A stretch of DNA of 64,000 nt from Pseudomonadota bacterium (lineage in GTDB: Bacteria > Cyanobacteriota > Vampirovibrionia > Obscuribacterales > Obscuribacteraceae): contig JAJPGY010000032.1 in NCBI GenBank assembly GCA_021325555.1, positions 62,001 to 126,000 of the forward strand, read 5' to 3'. A program made the position numbers and the translations under genes. Below the pieces are notes generated by a model that was given only the letters and a program-made list of their open reading frames with translations, was not told the origin of the DNA and did not search any database. This document shows, one piece after another, positions 48,064 through 57,040 of this stretch. Numbering within the stretch: the stretch's first letter is position 1; each line of letters begins with the position of its first letter.

Positions 48064-49353
48064 ATGGCGGGAACCGCGCTCGAAGCGGCAAGACGGTTGC
48101 TCGAGCAACGCGACCATGAGCGGTGCTTTCTGTCCGTCAAGGAGCACTGGCTCGCCAACCCTGACGACCGGGATGCGGTGAGGCTGCTCGCCGAGCTCAT
48201 GACCGAGGTCGGCAAGAAAGATTTTGCCGAGAAGCTTGCCAGGCTGTGCGCGTCGGATACGTCCTTGAAGGACGATGCGCAGGGGCTGTTCGAGGTCGGT
48301 TTCCAGTTTATCGACGAACGGCAGCCGGAGCTTGCCGCCATGCTCCTCGAGCGCTGCGCGCGCCTGGCGCCGGACGAGCCTGCCGTGAGCTACGAGCTGG
48401 GGTTTGCCCTCATGTCCATGAAGCGCTACAAGGAGGCGATCACGTATTTCAATCGGGCGCTGGCCAGGTGCGACGACTTCGACACGCGCCTGAACCTGGC
48501 CGTCGCCTACATCTGCACGCGCACGCCGCTCATGGCGCGGGAGATGATCGAGCGCATGGCGTCGCTTGTCGAAACCGATGAGGAGAAAAAGGAGCTTGAC
48601 CATCAGCGTGTAGCCCTGGCTCGCCTGGAGTCCCTGGGCGCCAGGCCGAAGCTTTCCCCTCGCGATTGGCTCTATGTGCACTACGGCTCCATCCTGCTCA
48701 CCGAGAGCGCGGACAAGGCCTCGGGCGGCAAGTTCGGGCTGCTCTGGAACGAGTACGCGGATGTCGCCCGCCAGCTTGTCGTCTTGAGGGGGGTGCTGGA
48801 AGGGCTCGGGGTGACCTTCGATGTCGTCGAGCACTACAGCTCGCTGTCGCGACCGCTGGCCCACGCGATGGCAGAGCTGCTCGGCGTGCCTTACGAGCTG
48901 TACAAGGGACCGAAGCGAGACGAGCGAGCCCTGCTCATGATGGCATGGGCGAGCGACATCATCGGGCCGCACGAGAGCTTCATCGCCCATGAGATGCAGC
49001 GCAGCATCTTTGCCTTCGGGCTCACCTGGCGCGAGCAGCTGCCGGTAGCGCCCGAGTTGATCGGCTGCCTGGCCGAGGGCTGCGCCATGCCCTGGAGCGA
49101 GCGCTGGCGCGTCGAGCAGTGGGATGACGGCCGCGAGCCCACCTTCGCGCCGATGCTCGAGGAGCCGGAAGGGCCGGTGGAGGCGGCTGCAAAGATTCTG
49201 GACAAGGTTGCTCACCTGGAGGCCGACGCCGACGTTCTCCACGAGGTGCAGGAGATCGTCGCCTATTACGACTCGCTGCGCGGCCGCCTGCTTCTGGGCA
49301 ACGTCAAGGCCTTTCCCGCGCGACCCGAGTACACCAACGAGATCCCCGTATGA
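48064..49353 (+). CDS. TPR-containing protein of unknown function
   Basis: The 429-residue cytoplasmic protein has N-terminal TPR-like helices up to about residue 190 ('AVSYELGFALMSMKRYKEAITYF' type units). A different C-terminal part follows, with 'RDWLYVHYGSILL', 'LEGLGVTFDVVEHYSSL' and 'AELLGVPYELYKGP', resembling an alpha/beta domain with possible sugar-phosphate or nucleotide-binding character. No catalytic motif is certain. It begins 2 bases after lipA and its TGA overlaps the ATG of cobS by 4 bases (ATGA), so all three are translated from one message. I do not recognise the family; the lipoate/cobalamin context gives no clear function. Confidence 0.8.
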   Translation: MAGTALEAARRLLEQRDHERCFLSVKEHWLANPDDRDAVRLLAELMTEVGKKDFAEKLARLCASDTSLKDDAQGLFEVGFQFIDERQPELAAMLLERCARLAPDEPAVSYELGFALMSMKRYKEAITYFNRALARCDDFDTRLNLAVAYICTRTPLMAREMIERMASLVETDEEKKELDHQRVALARLESLGARPKLSPRDWLYVHYGSILLTESADKASGGKFGLLWNEYADVARQLVVLRGVLEGLGVTFDVVEHYSSLSRPLAHAMAELLGVPYELYKGPKRDERALLMMAWASDIIGPHESFIAHEMQRSIFAFGLTWREQLPVAPELIGCLAEGCAMPWSERWRVEQWDDGREPTFAPMLEEPEGPVEAAAKILDKVAHLEADADVLHEVQEIVAYYDSLRGRLLLGNVKAFPARPEYTNEIPV

Positions 49354-50132
49354 ACGCGCTGAAAAAATTCGCGGTAACGGCCAGCTTCGTCACGCGACTG
49401 CCGTTGTGCACGTTGCCCGCGGATCACGACAGCGGCGAGATGACCGGGCTGTCCAAGTATCTCCCGGCCGTGGGCTTCATTGTGGCGGCCGTGCTGCTGC
49501 TTCTCTCCTGGCTCTTGAGCCTGGCACACGCGACCGACGTAATGACCGGGGCGTCGCTCACCACAGCCTGGCTGGTCCTGACCGGCGGCCTGCACTTCGA
49601 CGGACTGATGGACACCGCCGACGGTGTCTTCTCCCACCGCGATCGCCAGCGCATGCTGGAGATCATGAGCGACAGCCGGGTGGGCAACTTCGGGGCCATG
49701 GCCGGGTGGTGCACGCTGCTCATCAAGTTCGCCGCCCTGAGCAGCCTGCCGCCGGCCGCCCTGACGGCGCCCATCGTCCTGGTGCCGGCCTGGGCCCGCT
49801 GGTGCGAAACCTTCGCAATCGGCGCCTTTCCCTATTTGAAAGAGGAGGGGATGGGAAAGATCTGGCACGACACCACTAAGTATCCGCGCGACCTGATTCT
49901 GGCCGCGCTGTTGCCGCTGGCTGCGACAATCGGATTTGCCTTCTCGGGTTCGCCTTCCGCCCTGGTCGTGGCCGGCGGGACGATGCTCTGCGGTCTGGCG
50001 GCATCGCGCCTGTTGAATCGCATCCTCGGCGGGCAGACTGGTGACACTTACGGAGCCACCGTCGAGCTGGCGGAAGCCGGCGGCTTGGCTATCGCCGCCA
50101 TCTTCTTCCGCTCGTGCCTGTCCGTCTGTTGA
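49350..50132 (+). CDS. cobS: Adenosylcobinamide-GDP ribazoletransferase (cobalamin synthase)
   Basis: A 260-residue integral membrane enzyme joining adenosylcobinamide-GDP and alpha-ribazole in the last steps of vitamin B12 assembly. 'GGLHFDGLMDTADG' (about 87-100) is the Asp-rich metal-binding signature, and 'GQTGDTYGATVELAE' near 230-245 is the second family motif; several hydrophobic helices lie between. No other cob gene is nearby, so the organism may complete salvage rather than this locus encoding synthesis. No B12 riboswitch was recognised upstream. It is the last gene of lipA-TPR-cobS. Confidence 0.94.
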   Translation: MNALKKFAVTASFVTRLPLCTLPADHDSGEMTGLSKYLPAVGFIVAAVLLLLSWLLSLAHATDVMTGASLTTAWLVLTGGLHFDGLMDTADGVFSHRDRQRMLEIMSDSRVGNFGAMAGWCTLLIKFAALSSLPPAALTAPIVLVPAWARWCETFAIGAFPYLKEEGMGKIWHDTTKYPRDLILAALLPLAATIGFAFSGSPSALVVAGGTMLCGLAASRLLNRILGGQTGDTYGATVELAEAGGLAIAAIFFRSCLSVC

Positions 50133-50163
50133 CGCTTTGTGAACGCCGGCGTCCCGAATGCCG

Positions 50164-51219
50164 TTAAAAGCCGCTGCTTTGCGGCTCGTTGCTGCCGTCG
50201 GTGCCGAAATGCTTGCCGGGGCCGAGACCCATGTTGCGCTCGGCTTCCTCCTGCTGCTTGGCCAGATCCTCCTGCGCCCCGCTCTGCCACTGCTGAAGCT
50301 GGCGCTGATACTCGGCCTGGTCGCGCTGGATCTTCTGAATCAGGGTCAGCTTCTTGCCCCGGTAGAGGGCCACCTGCAGGATGTCGTTCTGCCGGTTCCG
50401 CCTGGCGCCCTCATAGATGCACTTGAGCTCGTCCACCGTCTGCGCCTTATCGAGCGCCTTTTTCAGGCAATAGCGATTGAGATCCTCCATGCCCAGATCC
50501 TCGGTGCTCCTGAGCAGATTGCACAGCTGCTGGGCGTTCTCCTCATCGTCAATCAGATCCCTCACCACCTTGCGCACGAGGTCGTCCATGCCCATCTGTT
50601 TGACGTCGTGGGCAAACTGCACCGCCTCCGGCACGGACTTGATGCCCGTGTACGCTTTGTCCAGGGCCATGTGCGCCACGTCGTTAAGCGAAACCTCTTG
50701 CGCCTTGCGGGCCAGATCGAAGAGGTCCGGAACCGTTTTGGCGTCCTGCAGCAGATGATTGACGCACTCCCTGGTTATCTCGTAGAACTCGAAATGCCTG
50801 GCCTTCAAGGCGACCAGCAGATAATCCTCGCGGTTCTGGCATAAGGTCAGGGCCTTCTGCACGCACTGGCGCCTGGTCTCCATGAGCGGAAAGCCGTAAG
50901 TCTCGGTGAAGCTGGCGATGGCCAGGCACTTGGGAATGTCGCTGGCCGAGGCGAGCGCCGAGGCGATAATCGGCTGCGCCTTCTGCGGCTTGCCGGACTT
51001 CATGAACCGCCCTGCCTTCTCCAGCTGCACCTGCACCTCCGGGGTCAGCGGCGAGTCCGGCCAGGGCGTGCGCGCCGCCATAGCGGGCGCCATCGCCAGT
51101 AGTGCCAGCGCCGCAGTTGCCGGACCGATCATCCCCCAGACGTGGTTCCGCCGACCCGGCAAGGGCTTGGCAGCGCACAACAGATGAAGGCCAGTCGACT
51201 TGCTTGTCATACCAGTCAT
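50164..51219 (-). CDS. Exported helical hypothetical protein
   Basis: The 351-residue protein from the ATG at 51219 (GGGGAG 7 bases upstream) has a hydrophobic leader ('MIGPATAALALLAMAPAMAA', about 29-48) that may be a signal peptide or anchor. The rest is almost all helical, in repeated helical pairs somewhat like TPR or Sel1, including 'LNDVAHMALDKAYTGIKSV' and 'LCNLLRSTEDLGMEDLNRY'. A Gln-rich coiled-coil tail follows ('QAEYQRQLQQWQSGAQED'). No catalytic motif. No family is recognised. It converges with cobS. Confidence 0.7.
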   Translation of the reverse strand: MTGMTSKSTGLHLLCAAKPLPGRRNHVWGMIGPATAALALLAMAPAMAARTPWPDSPLTPEVQVQLEKAGRFMKSGKPQKAQPIIASALASASDIPKCLAIASFTETYGFPLMETRRQCVQKALTLCQNREDYLLVALKARHFEFYEITRECVNHLLQDAKTVPDLFDLARKAQEVSLNDVAHMALDKAYTGIKSVPEAVQFAHDVKQMGMDDLVRKVVRDLIDDEENAQQLCNLLRSTEDLGMEDLNRYCLKKALDKAQTVDELKCIYEGARRNRQNDILQVALYRGKKLTLIQKIQRDQAEYQRQLQQWQSGAQEDLAKQQEEAERNMGLGPGKHFGTDGSNEPQSSGF

Positions 51220-51378
51220 TGTACAACTCCCCGGACCCCGCCCCTGGCGATGGCTTTCCACGCCCGGGAAGATGAAGCCCACTTTTCCGAAAACGAATAA
51301 GGTCATGGATTATTCAGCGGCTCTGCACTGAATGGCAGGACAGTCAGTGCTCTCGAACCCCCGCCCTTCATAAGCAGG

Positions 51379-51747
51379 TCATACTGCGCCTTGCGCAACG
51401 AGCTTGTTCTCTTGATAGATGCGCACCCAGGCATAATAGTCAGGGTACGCGATTCCGGCTTGAGTTAGACCATCTCGCAGGAGAGAATATTCCCCTGTTA
51501 CCGGCATGTGCAACTGCGCCTGGGAATATGACTCTAAGTCTCGGATCAAGAAGCGCTTGAAGTCGCGCGGTTCAGGAAGGTTCCCCTCGATGTGACTGCG
51601 GGCAAGCGAATCCATCTGGCTGGAGGCGGCAAGCGGCATAACAAGCAAGATGCCGCAAGCAGCCATAATCATGGAGTGCTGCGGAATCTTTTGGTCTACT
51701 GTCCTCCCGAAACAAGGACCGTAACGATTCTGGCAATAATCCTCCAC
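51379..51747 (-). CDS. Small exported hypothetical protein in lower-GC patch
   Basis: A 122-residue frame; the first likely methionine is 26 (base 51672), which would give a 97-residue protein with a signal peptide ('MAACGILLVMPLAAS'). The mature part contains 'PRDFKRFLIRDLESYSQAQL' and 'PDYYAWVRIYQENKLV', typical folded-protein composition. The GTG at 51747 lies 6 bases after the preceding gene's stop and has no good ribosome site. G+C is visibly lower than in neighbouring genes, and it shares this with the chitosanase-like frame upstream. No family recognised. Confidence 0.6.
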   Translation of the reverse strand: MEDYCQNRYGPCFGRTVDQKIPQHSMIMAACGILLVMPLAASSQMDSLARSHIEGNLPEPRDFKRFLIRDLESYSQAQLHMPVTGEYSLLRDGLTQAGIAYPDYYAWVRIYQENKLVAQGAV

Positions 51748-51753
51748 CCGTAA

Positions 51754-52209
51754 TCAGTTTGAAAACCAGGTTGCCATCACCCCGAACGCCTGCTCACCGA
51801 GCCGGTTGATCTCGGGCTGGCTGACAGAGCCATCTGGATCAATGTGCACGTTCGCCAGTGCGTAGAATTGGACATTAGGCACGCTGTTGTCACCATTATT
51901 GCCGGGATCAAGCGCCTCTGCCAGATGACTCGATCCCTGGGTGTGGACCTGCGTGTTACTGTTGTCTGCGGCGGAGTTATCCGCATAAACAGCATACTCG
52001 GCGCGTCCATCGTGACGGACGGCGACGATCGCTCCCGCTGGTATACCGTGTGACTGAGCCCAACCCGGATTAATAGCGACGTAATTGGTGATTTGGGCAC
52101 TGATCTTTCCGCCAAAATAAGACGTGCCGGTGCCGATGCCCGTGCCGTCGGTGTCTACCGACGTCTCCCCGCTGGTGCGATCGCTTTGAGAGCTGTTGTA
52201 AGACACCAC
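51754..52209 (-). CDS. GH75 chitosanase-like domain, probably 5'-truncated
   Basis: The 151-residue frame resembles the core of GH75 fungal-type chitosanases: 'YVAINPGWAQSHGI' then 'GAIVAVRHDGRAEYAVYADN' with the presumed catalytic Asp and 'SSHLAEALDPG' with a presumed Glu. The N-terminal portion is Ser/Thr/Gly-rich and no signal peptide precedes it. The first codon is a GTG (52209) without a ribosome site, and upstream in-frame codons continue to about 52250. Secreted chitosanases normally begin with a signal and a longer N-terminal lobe, so this looks like a remnant or a fragment. Lower G+C suggests acquisition. Confidence 0.4.
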   Translation of the reverse strand: MVSYNSSQSDRTSGETSVDTDGTGIGTGTSYFGGKISAQITNYVAINPGWAQSHGIPAGAIVAVRHDGRAEYAVYADNSAADNSNTQVHTQGSSHLAEALDPGNNGDNSVPNVQFYALANVHIDPDGSVSQPEINRLGEQAFGVMATWFSN

Positions 52210-52486
52210 ATCGGCGGGAACGAGGTGTCGGATGAAGAATAGTATTTGCCGAAGGTTAGGGGATAGGGATAAAGGCTGAGGGATAGGTGATTGGACGTCG
52301 AAACTATAACGACGGCCCGGTTAGCCGTCCATACACGAAACTGCGTAGAAGATCCCGAAACCACGGCCGGACCGGCGATAAGCAGCCGCTCAGAGCTCAG
52401 GTTGTCACCGGCACCACCAAGAGCGCAAGAAGCACCGTCTTTCCGTCGTCGAGGACGTTCGGCCGCCGACCTCAGATACCACCTCT
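52210..52486. other. Non-coding remnant upstream of the chitosanase-like frame
   Basis: About 280 bases with irregular composition and near-repeats on the minus strand (CTATCCCT-type units around 52260-52285). Stop-interrupted readings continue the chitosanase-like frame a short way. No gene is supported. Confidence 0.4.
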
Positions 52487-55240
52487 TCAATCTGGTCGCG
52501 GAAGCAGGAACTTCACGGTAATGAGCTCGTTGGGACAGAAGGCAAGCGACAGCACGTTCTGCAGGCGAGCCCCCGGCGCAGGAGCACCGCCGGCGGAGAC
52601 CTCCGGCACAAGCTCGTCCTGCTCCTGACCACTGAGCGAACAACGGCAAGCCCTGAGGAGATCGAAGCCGATCTCCATCGTCAACTGTTGGGGAGCGCAG
52701 GTCACATTGAGCAGCCGCAGCAGGGCGCTGGTGCCGCCATCGGCGATATGAAAAGCGCTCAGCCGGATCGCCTGATTAGTAAGGCGGATGCAGGAAGCCG
52801 CGCCGCCCTCAGCACTCGCGCGCGCCGGCGCCGCCCAGAGGCAGCCCTCGAATTGATCGGCGAGCGAGTAAGCCTGGACGATCTGCTCGTCGCTCGGACC
52901 ATCTCCCGAGCCTGCCGCAGAGCCGGCAGGCAGCGGAGCCCAGCCGTAGCGAGCCCGGTTCTCACCCGGGCAGTTTGCTCCGGGAGTCGGCAGGTGCGGG
53001 CCGGCACCGCCGCCACGCGTCAGCATCCGCCCCCGCGAGAGAATGGAGACGGCCCTTAAAATCGTGAGCGACACCTGGTTTCCCTCTACACCGTATTCGG
53101 GCAGCCCTTGATTCAGGAAAACCTGCCCGTTGGCGATGAAGAACCGCTGGCACGGGAAGCGATCGAGCGGCGCCTCCGTGCCCGGCTCGACGGGCAACTG
53201 CGCCGAATTGATCTCGTGCGCGCGCTCGACCACGCTGAAATGATTCTCCGAATACGTTCTTGTAACCGCGCCGCCGGCATCGAAGACAACCTCCAGGCGA
53301 TGATCGGCCGACCGGTTCTCCCAGGTGGTCTCGAAAAAGATCATGGGCACGCCGCGCCGCAGCGAGATCTCTGTCCGGATAAGGTGCCTTCTGGTTTTTC
53401 CGCTGCGCACCATACGCGGTATCGCATCGGAGCCCTGCACCTGCGCGCCCTCGGGGATCTCCAGAGAATGCGTGACGATAAGCGAGCCTGCCAGCGGCCC
53501 CCGGTCGCCGACCTTGACCGAGCGCAGCGAGGCAGCAACCGGCACGTCTCCCGGGAGCGGATCGAAGTTGTACGTGTCGCCCCCGTCTCCCACATCCCGC
53601 AAGGCCAGCCCGAGATTGAAACGCCTGCCTTGCTGGGCGCCGGCCGTCACATCGACCGTGAGCCGTCCTTCGGAGTCCAGCTCGAGCGAGAGAAGCCCGT
53701 TGCCTATCTTACGCCCGCTGACCCGCACGCGCTGGTGGCTGGACTTACCTGCCGCCCGCACCGGCCAGGGGCGTTCGCGCCAGCCGAGCGGTGGTACCGC
53801 CTCAGCCCACACCCAGGCCTCGTTGAGCGCCACGTTCTTGTAGTAAGTGGCTAGCTCTCCGCCACCGAAAAGCTCGTCATGCGGTTTGCTCGAGATCATC
53901 TGCAGGTCATTCGAGCGCCGCGGCGGCGCCGCCTCAAGATCGGAAGCCCAGCGCACCTTGACCGGGCCGGACACCTCGTGGGCGGAAAGATTGCAGAGGT
54001 AAAGGCGGTCGAATCCGAAGGCCGGGTCTCGATGAGACAAGCCGGACATCGCGTCTTGCCCGGCAACCAGCTCCTGCGTCTCCGCCTCCACGGCATCCAG
54101 CACCGCGTGCAGACGCCTGGTCCTCACCTGCATCTCATCGTGCACGGCATCGACGCTGCAGCCGCAGATGCTGTCGTGAGGATGATTCTGGAGAAGCAGC
54201 CGCCAGGCGTGCTCCATCTGCGCGGCCGGGTACGCCCGGCGCCCCAGCACGTGCAGCACGGACAGCAACGGCTCCCACAGCCTGATCAGCCGGTGCTCAG
54301 CGATCCTGTTCTCCCGCTTCAGATAAAGCCTCGAAGACAGCACGCCGGCGAGCATGTACGCGTGTCCATGCTGGCGGGCCTGCGCGTTGCTTCGCAACTC
54401 GCCTGCGACCAGCTTGATCCCTTCCCCGTTTCCTGTCGCGGACTGCGCGACTTTGCCCAGGAACTCGGAAAGCGGCAGCAACGCGACCTTCGCCCCCGAT
54501 CGCTCCTCAAGCGCGCTGGCGGCTTCCGCCAGCCGCTGCTCAAAAGCAGGCGGCGGGCCGAGGTGGTCGCCGCCCACCGGATGCAGCGCGCCGTCGACCA
54601 GCGCACAGTAGGCCGGCGCCAGCCCGGCCGCGTCTGGTCGACGATCGAGATAGCCGAGCAGGTCCTCGACACGGGCGGCGGCCGGGATGTTCTCGTGAAA
54701 GATGAAGCTGGTGTAGCCGCGCGACAGGTGATAGGCAAGCACCCGGCTGCCGTCCGGGCTCTGCCACCAGAACGCCGGCCCGCCCTCGAGGGCGGGCACG
54801 CCTCGCCAGACCACCGCGCTGGTGATACCAAATCCGCTGAGTATCCGCGGCAGATCCTGGCTGTGCCCGAAGGTGTCCGGACAGTACCCGATCATGGCCG
54901 GCGGTCCGAACTTGCCGGTAGCTGCCAGCCCCAGCGCCAGATTGCGAACCAGGCTCTCCCCGCAAACGAGCATCTGATCCGCGAGCACGTACCATGGTCC
55001 TGCCGCCAGAACCCGGTCAGTCATGAGCTTGCGCAGGCGCGGCGCCAGCTCGCCGTCCACCGCCGTCGAGTCCTCGAGGACGGCCGCCTGCCCGTCGAAG
55101 TAGAAGCTGGGCAGCTCGCCCGATTCCAGCTTCTCGACCACCTTGCGCACCACGGTCAACAGGCGCGTGCGGAAGCCCTCGAAGGGCAGATACCACTCGC
55201 GGTCCCAGTGCGTGTGCAGATAAAGGAAGACGGTGCTCAC
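52487..55240 (-). CDS. Alpha-mannosidase (GH38)
   Basis: The 917-residue protein begins with the GH38 metal-binding motif 'HTHWDREW' (9-16). The catalytic nucleophile region 'GYCPDTFGHSQDLP' follows, Asp122 by position, then 'NHPHDSICGCSVDAVHDEM', the family's second His/Asp cluster. A beta-sandwich C-terminal domain is less conserved. It removes alpha-linked mannose from glycans or free oligosaccharides, zinc-dependent. No signal peptide, so cytoplasmic. Start is GTG at 55240 with GAGGGG about 9 bases upstream. The TIM-barrel gene ends 4 bases before it, an operon. Confidence 0.92.
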   Translation of the reverse strand: MSTVFLYLHTHWDREWYLPFEGFRTRLLTVVRKVVEKLESGELPSFYFDGQAAVLEDSTAVDGELAPRLRKLMTDRVLAAGPWYVLADQMLVCGESLVRNLALGLAATGKFGPPAMIGYCPDTFGHSQDLPRILSGFGITSAVVWRGVPALEGGPAFWWQSPDGSRVLAYHLSRGYTSFIFHENIPAAARVEDLLGYLDRRPDAAGLAPAYCALVDGALHPVGGDHLGPPPAFEQRLAEAASALEERSGAKVALLPLSEFLGKVAQSATGNGEGIKLVAGELRSNAQARQHGHAYMLAGVLSSRLYLKRENRIAEHRLIRLWEPLLSVLHVLGRRAYPAAQMEHAWRLLLQNHPHDSICGCSVDAVHDEMQVRTRRLHAVLDAVEAETQELVAGQDAMSGLSHRDPAFGFDRLYLCNLSAHEVSGPVKVRWASDLEAAPPRRSNDLQMISSKPHDELFGGGELATYYKNVALNEAWVWAEAVPPLGWRERPWPVRAAGKSSHQRVRVSGRKIGNGLLSLELDSEGRLTVDVTAGAQQGRRFNLGLALRDVGDGGDTYNFDPLPGDVPVAASLRSVKVGDRGPLAGSLIVTHSLEIPEGAQVQGSDAIPRMVRSGKTRRHLIRTEISLRRGVPMIFFETTWENRSADHRLEVVFDAGGAVTRTYSENHFSVVERAHEINSAQLPVEPGTEAPLDRFPCQRFFIANGQVFLNQGLPEYGVEGNQVSLTILRAVSILSRGRMLTRGGGAGPHLPTPGANCPGENRARYGWAPLPAGSAAGSGDGPSDEQIVQAYSLADQFEGCLWAAPARASAEGGAASCIRLTNQAIRLSAFHIADGGTSALLRLLNVTCAPQQLTMEIGFDLLRACRCSLSGQEQDELVPEVSAGGAPAPGARLQNVLSLAFCPNELITVKFLLPRPD

Positions 55241-55244
55241 CGGA

Positions 55245-56120
55245 TCATCCCCTCACGAGCGGCGCCAGCACCGCCATACTGGCATCGAGCGCCAGGGGCA
55301 GCTCGGCGGGATCGTCGCCGACAAACTCGTCGTCCAGGCGGATGGAGAAGCTGCCGGTAAAATCATATAGCTTCAAGGCCTCGACCAGCTGCCGCCAGTC
55401 GATCTGCCCGCGCCCGGGCAGCCGATAGCGCCACCACAGCGGCCCGAACAGCCCGTTTTGCGAGATAAGCTCCCGGTTGATCTCGACGTCGTTGGCCATC
55501 ACCTGCTCGATGGCCGGCATGAACTGGGGCAGCAGCTTAAGGTAATCGATCCCCTGCCAGGCGCAGTCTGCCGGCGAAAATGACAGGGAAAGCCCTGGGC
55601 ACGACGAGAGAATGTCCCGCCAGACCAGCGGGCTCAGGGGCGCCCAGCGGCCCAGGCTCGTCCGGCGGTAGCCGGCCGGGGTGTCCAGCCTGAGCAGGAG
55701 CTTGACCCCGAGCGCCGCGCACCGGTCGATTGCCGGCTGCGCGGCCGCCTCCAGCGCCGCCGCCTGCTCCTCGCCGCCCCGGCAATCGAGGACAAAAGTA
55801 AGGCGCTTGGCCGCCAGCTCGGCAGCCACCAGCGACAGCTTGCCAATCATCGCCCGAAAGTCGGCAACCGACTTTTTGGCCCGCGCGTCCAGGCAGTACT
55901 CCAGGTTCAGGCAGCTCACCTCCACGCCGCTTGCCGCGGCCAGCTCCCTGACCGACCGCAGATGGCGCCGCTCCCGGCCGGAAAGCTGCCCCGAGCCCCG
56001 ACTCGAGGCTTTGAACGGCTGGAAGGTGTATTCAAGAGCGCTTATCTTTCTGCCGGCGGCCAGCCTGACGGCCTCTTCCAGGCCGTAACCAAATCTGGTG
56101 GCATCAAGGGCAAGCAGCAT
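55245..56120 (-). CDS. Xylose isomerase-like TIM-barrel protein
   Basis: A 291-residue protein of the sugar phosphate isomerase/endonuclease IV superfamily by pattern: alternating strands and helices with 'KISALEYTFQPF', 'VSCLNLEYCLD', 'LTFVLDCRGGEE' and 'FSIRLDDEFVG'. Metal ligands are less canonical than in true xylose isomerases (few His), so enzymatic activity is uncertain. It is immediately upstream of the GH38 mannosidase; together they suggest processing of a mannose-containing saccharide. The ATG at 56120 fits. Confidence 0.75.
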   Translation of the reverse strand: MLLALDATRFGYGLEEAVRLAAGRKISALEYTFQPFKASSRGSGQLSGRERRHLRSVRELAAASGVEVSCLNLEYCLDARAKKSVADFRAMIGKLSLVAAELAAKRLTFVLDCRGGEEQAAALEAAAQPAIDRCAALGVKLLLRLDTPAGYRRTSLGRWAPLSPLVWRDILSSCPGLSLSFSPADCAWQGIDYLKLLPQFMPAIEQVMANDVEINRELISQNGLFGPLWWRYRLPGRGQIDWRQLVEALKLYDFTGSFSIRLDDEFVGDDPAELPLALDASMAVLAPLVRG

Positions 56121-56177
56121 GCCTTAGTTTAGCAGAGCGTCTCTTGCCGCCCCCGCGCTTGCCGGCCCCTGGCGTGC

Positions 56178-56819
56178 CTACATGCTCATCATGTAATCGC
56201 GGCGGACGAACGGGTCGGTTATGTCGTTGAGATCCATGCGCCTCATGGTCACCGCCATGTAATCGCCGTCTCTGTTGATCGACAGGGTAACCGTGGTTCC
56301 CGGTGTGCCGACGATCATGTCGTAAACCTCTTCCTTGGTCAGCCCTACCGTCGGCACGCCATCGACAGCCAGGATCACGTCGTTTTGCCTGAGACCGACC
56401 TCCTGGGCCGGCGTCTGGGGGAAGACCCGGTTGATGACCGGCGGGCGCCCGGCGAACAGGACGAACTTGACGCCGATGATGCCGATCCCCGATTCGACCT
56501 GGGCGCTCAGGTTATCCTGCTTGACCGATCCTGTCGCCTTGCGGCGGATGTCAGCGCGACCGCGCCCCCAGCCGCCGGACTGTCCGCCCGAGGCCGAGCC
56601 GCTAAGCCCGCCGCCCTTCTCCGTCTTCTGCACCTTTCCCTGCAGCGGCGTTTTGGGCTTCTCGCCGCCGCCCGGCTCGGCCGGGACAGCCCGCGTATCT
56701 ATCCTGGGCGTGTCCGGCTTCAATTGGGGCGGCTCCTGGGCAACAGCCCGCAGCGAGGGCGGCGGCATGAAGGCCAGCATGAAAGCTCCGGCAACGGCAA
56801 ACGCCCTTCCGAACAGCAT
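56178..56819 (-). CDS. Exported PDZ-domain protein
   Basis: From the ATG at 56819 it has 213 residues: signal peptide (1-29), a Pro/Gly/Lys-rich disordered linker, then a C-terminal PDZ domain of about 90 residues ('GIGIIGVKFVLFAGRPPVINRV' start, ligand loop 'GLRQNDVILAVDGVP', 'GTPGTTVTLSINRDG'). No protease domain is present, so it is not a DegP/CtpA-type enzyme; it may present a peptide-binding module in the periplasm. The upstream GAGGCGC is a modest ribosome site. Confidence 0.82.
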   Translation of the reverse strand: MLFGRAFAVAGAFMLAFMPPPSLRAVAQEPPQLKPDTPRIDTRAVPAEPGGGEKPKTPLQGKVQKTEKGGGLSGSASGGQSGGWGRGRADIRRKATGSVKQDNLSAQVESGIGIIGVKFVLFAGRPPVINRVFPQTPAQEVGLRQNDVILAVDGVPTVGLTKEEVYDMIVGTPGTTVTLSINRDGDYMAVTMRRMDLNDITDPFVRRDYMMSM

Positions 56820-57006
56820 GATGCGCCTCTCAATCCGCGATTGCCTCAACCTTGCCACCCCCGGGCCGGCCATTCGTGCGATGAGGACCGGGAACCCCCC
56901 GAGCTCTTCAGACAGTCATCGACCTTCCACAGTTCCCGACAGAGGATCGGAATTCATATACTTAAGAATACCCATTTCCGCCATAAGCTGCCCACCCTTT
57001 CGCCCG

Positions 57007-57012
57007 TATAAT
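57007..57012 (+). promoter_or_regulatory. -10 element of the mdh promoter
   Basis: A perfect TATAAT stands 28 bases before the mdh start codon in GC-rich surroundings. The -35 position at 17 bases is poor. The leader would be about 20 bases, just enough for GGGAGGA. Confidence 0.5.
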
Positions 57013-57040
57013 TGATCACGCCAAACCGGGAGGACGAATC

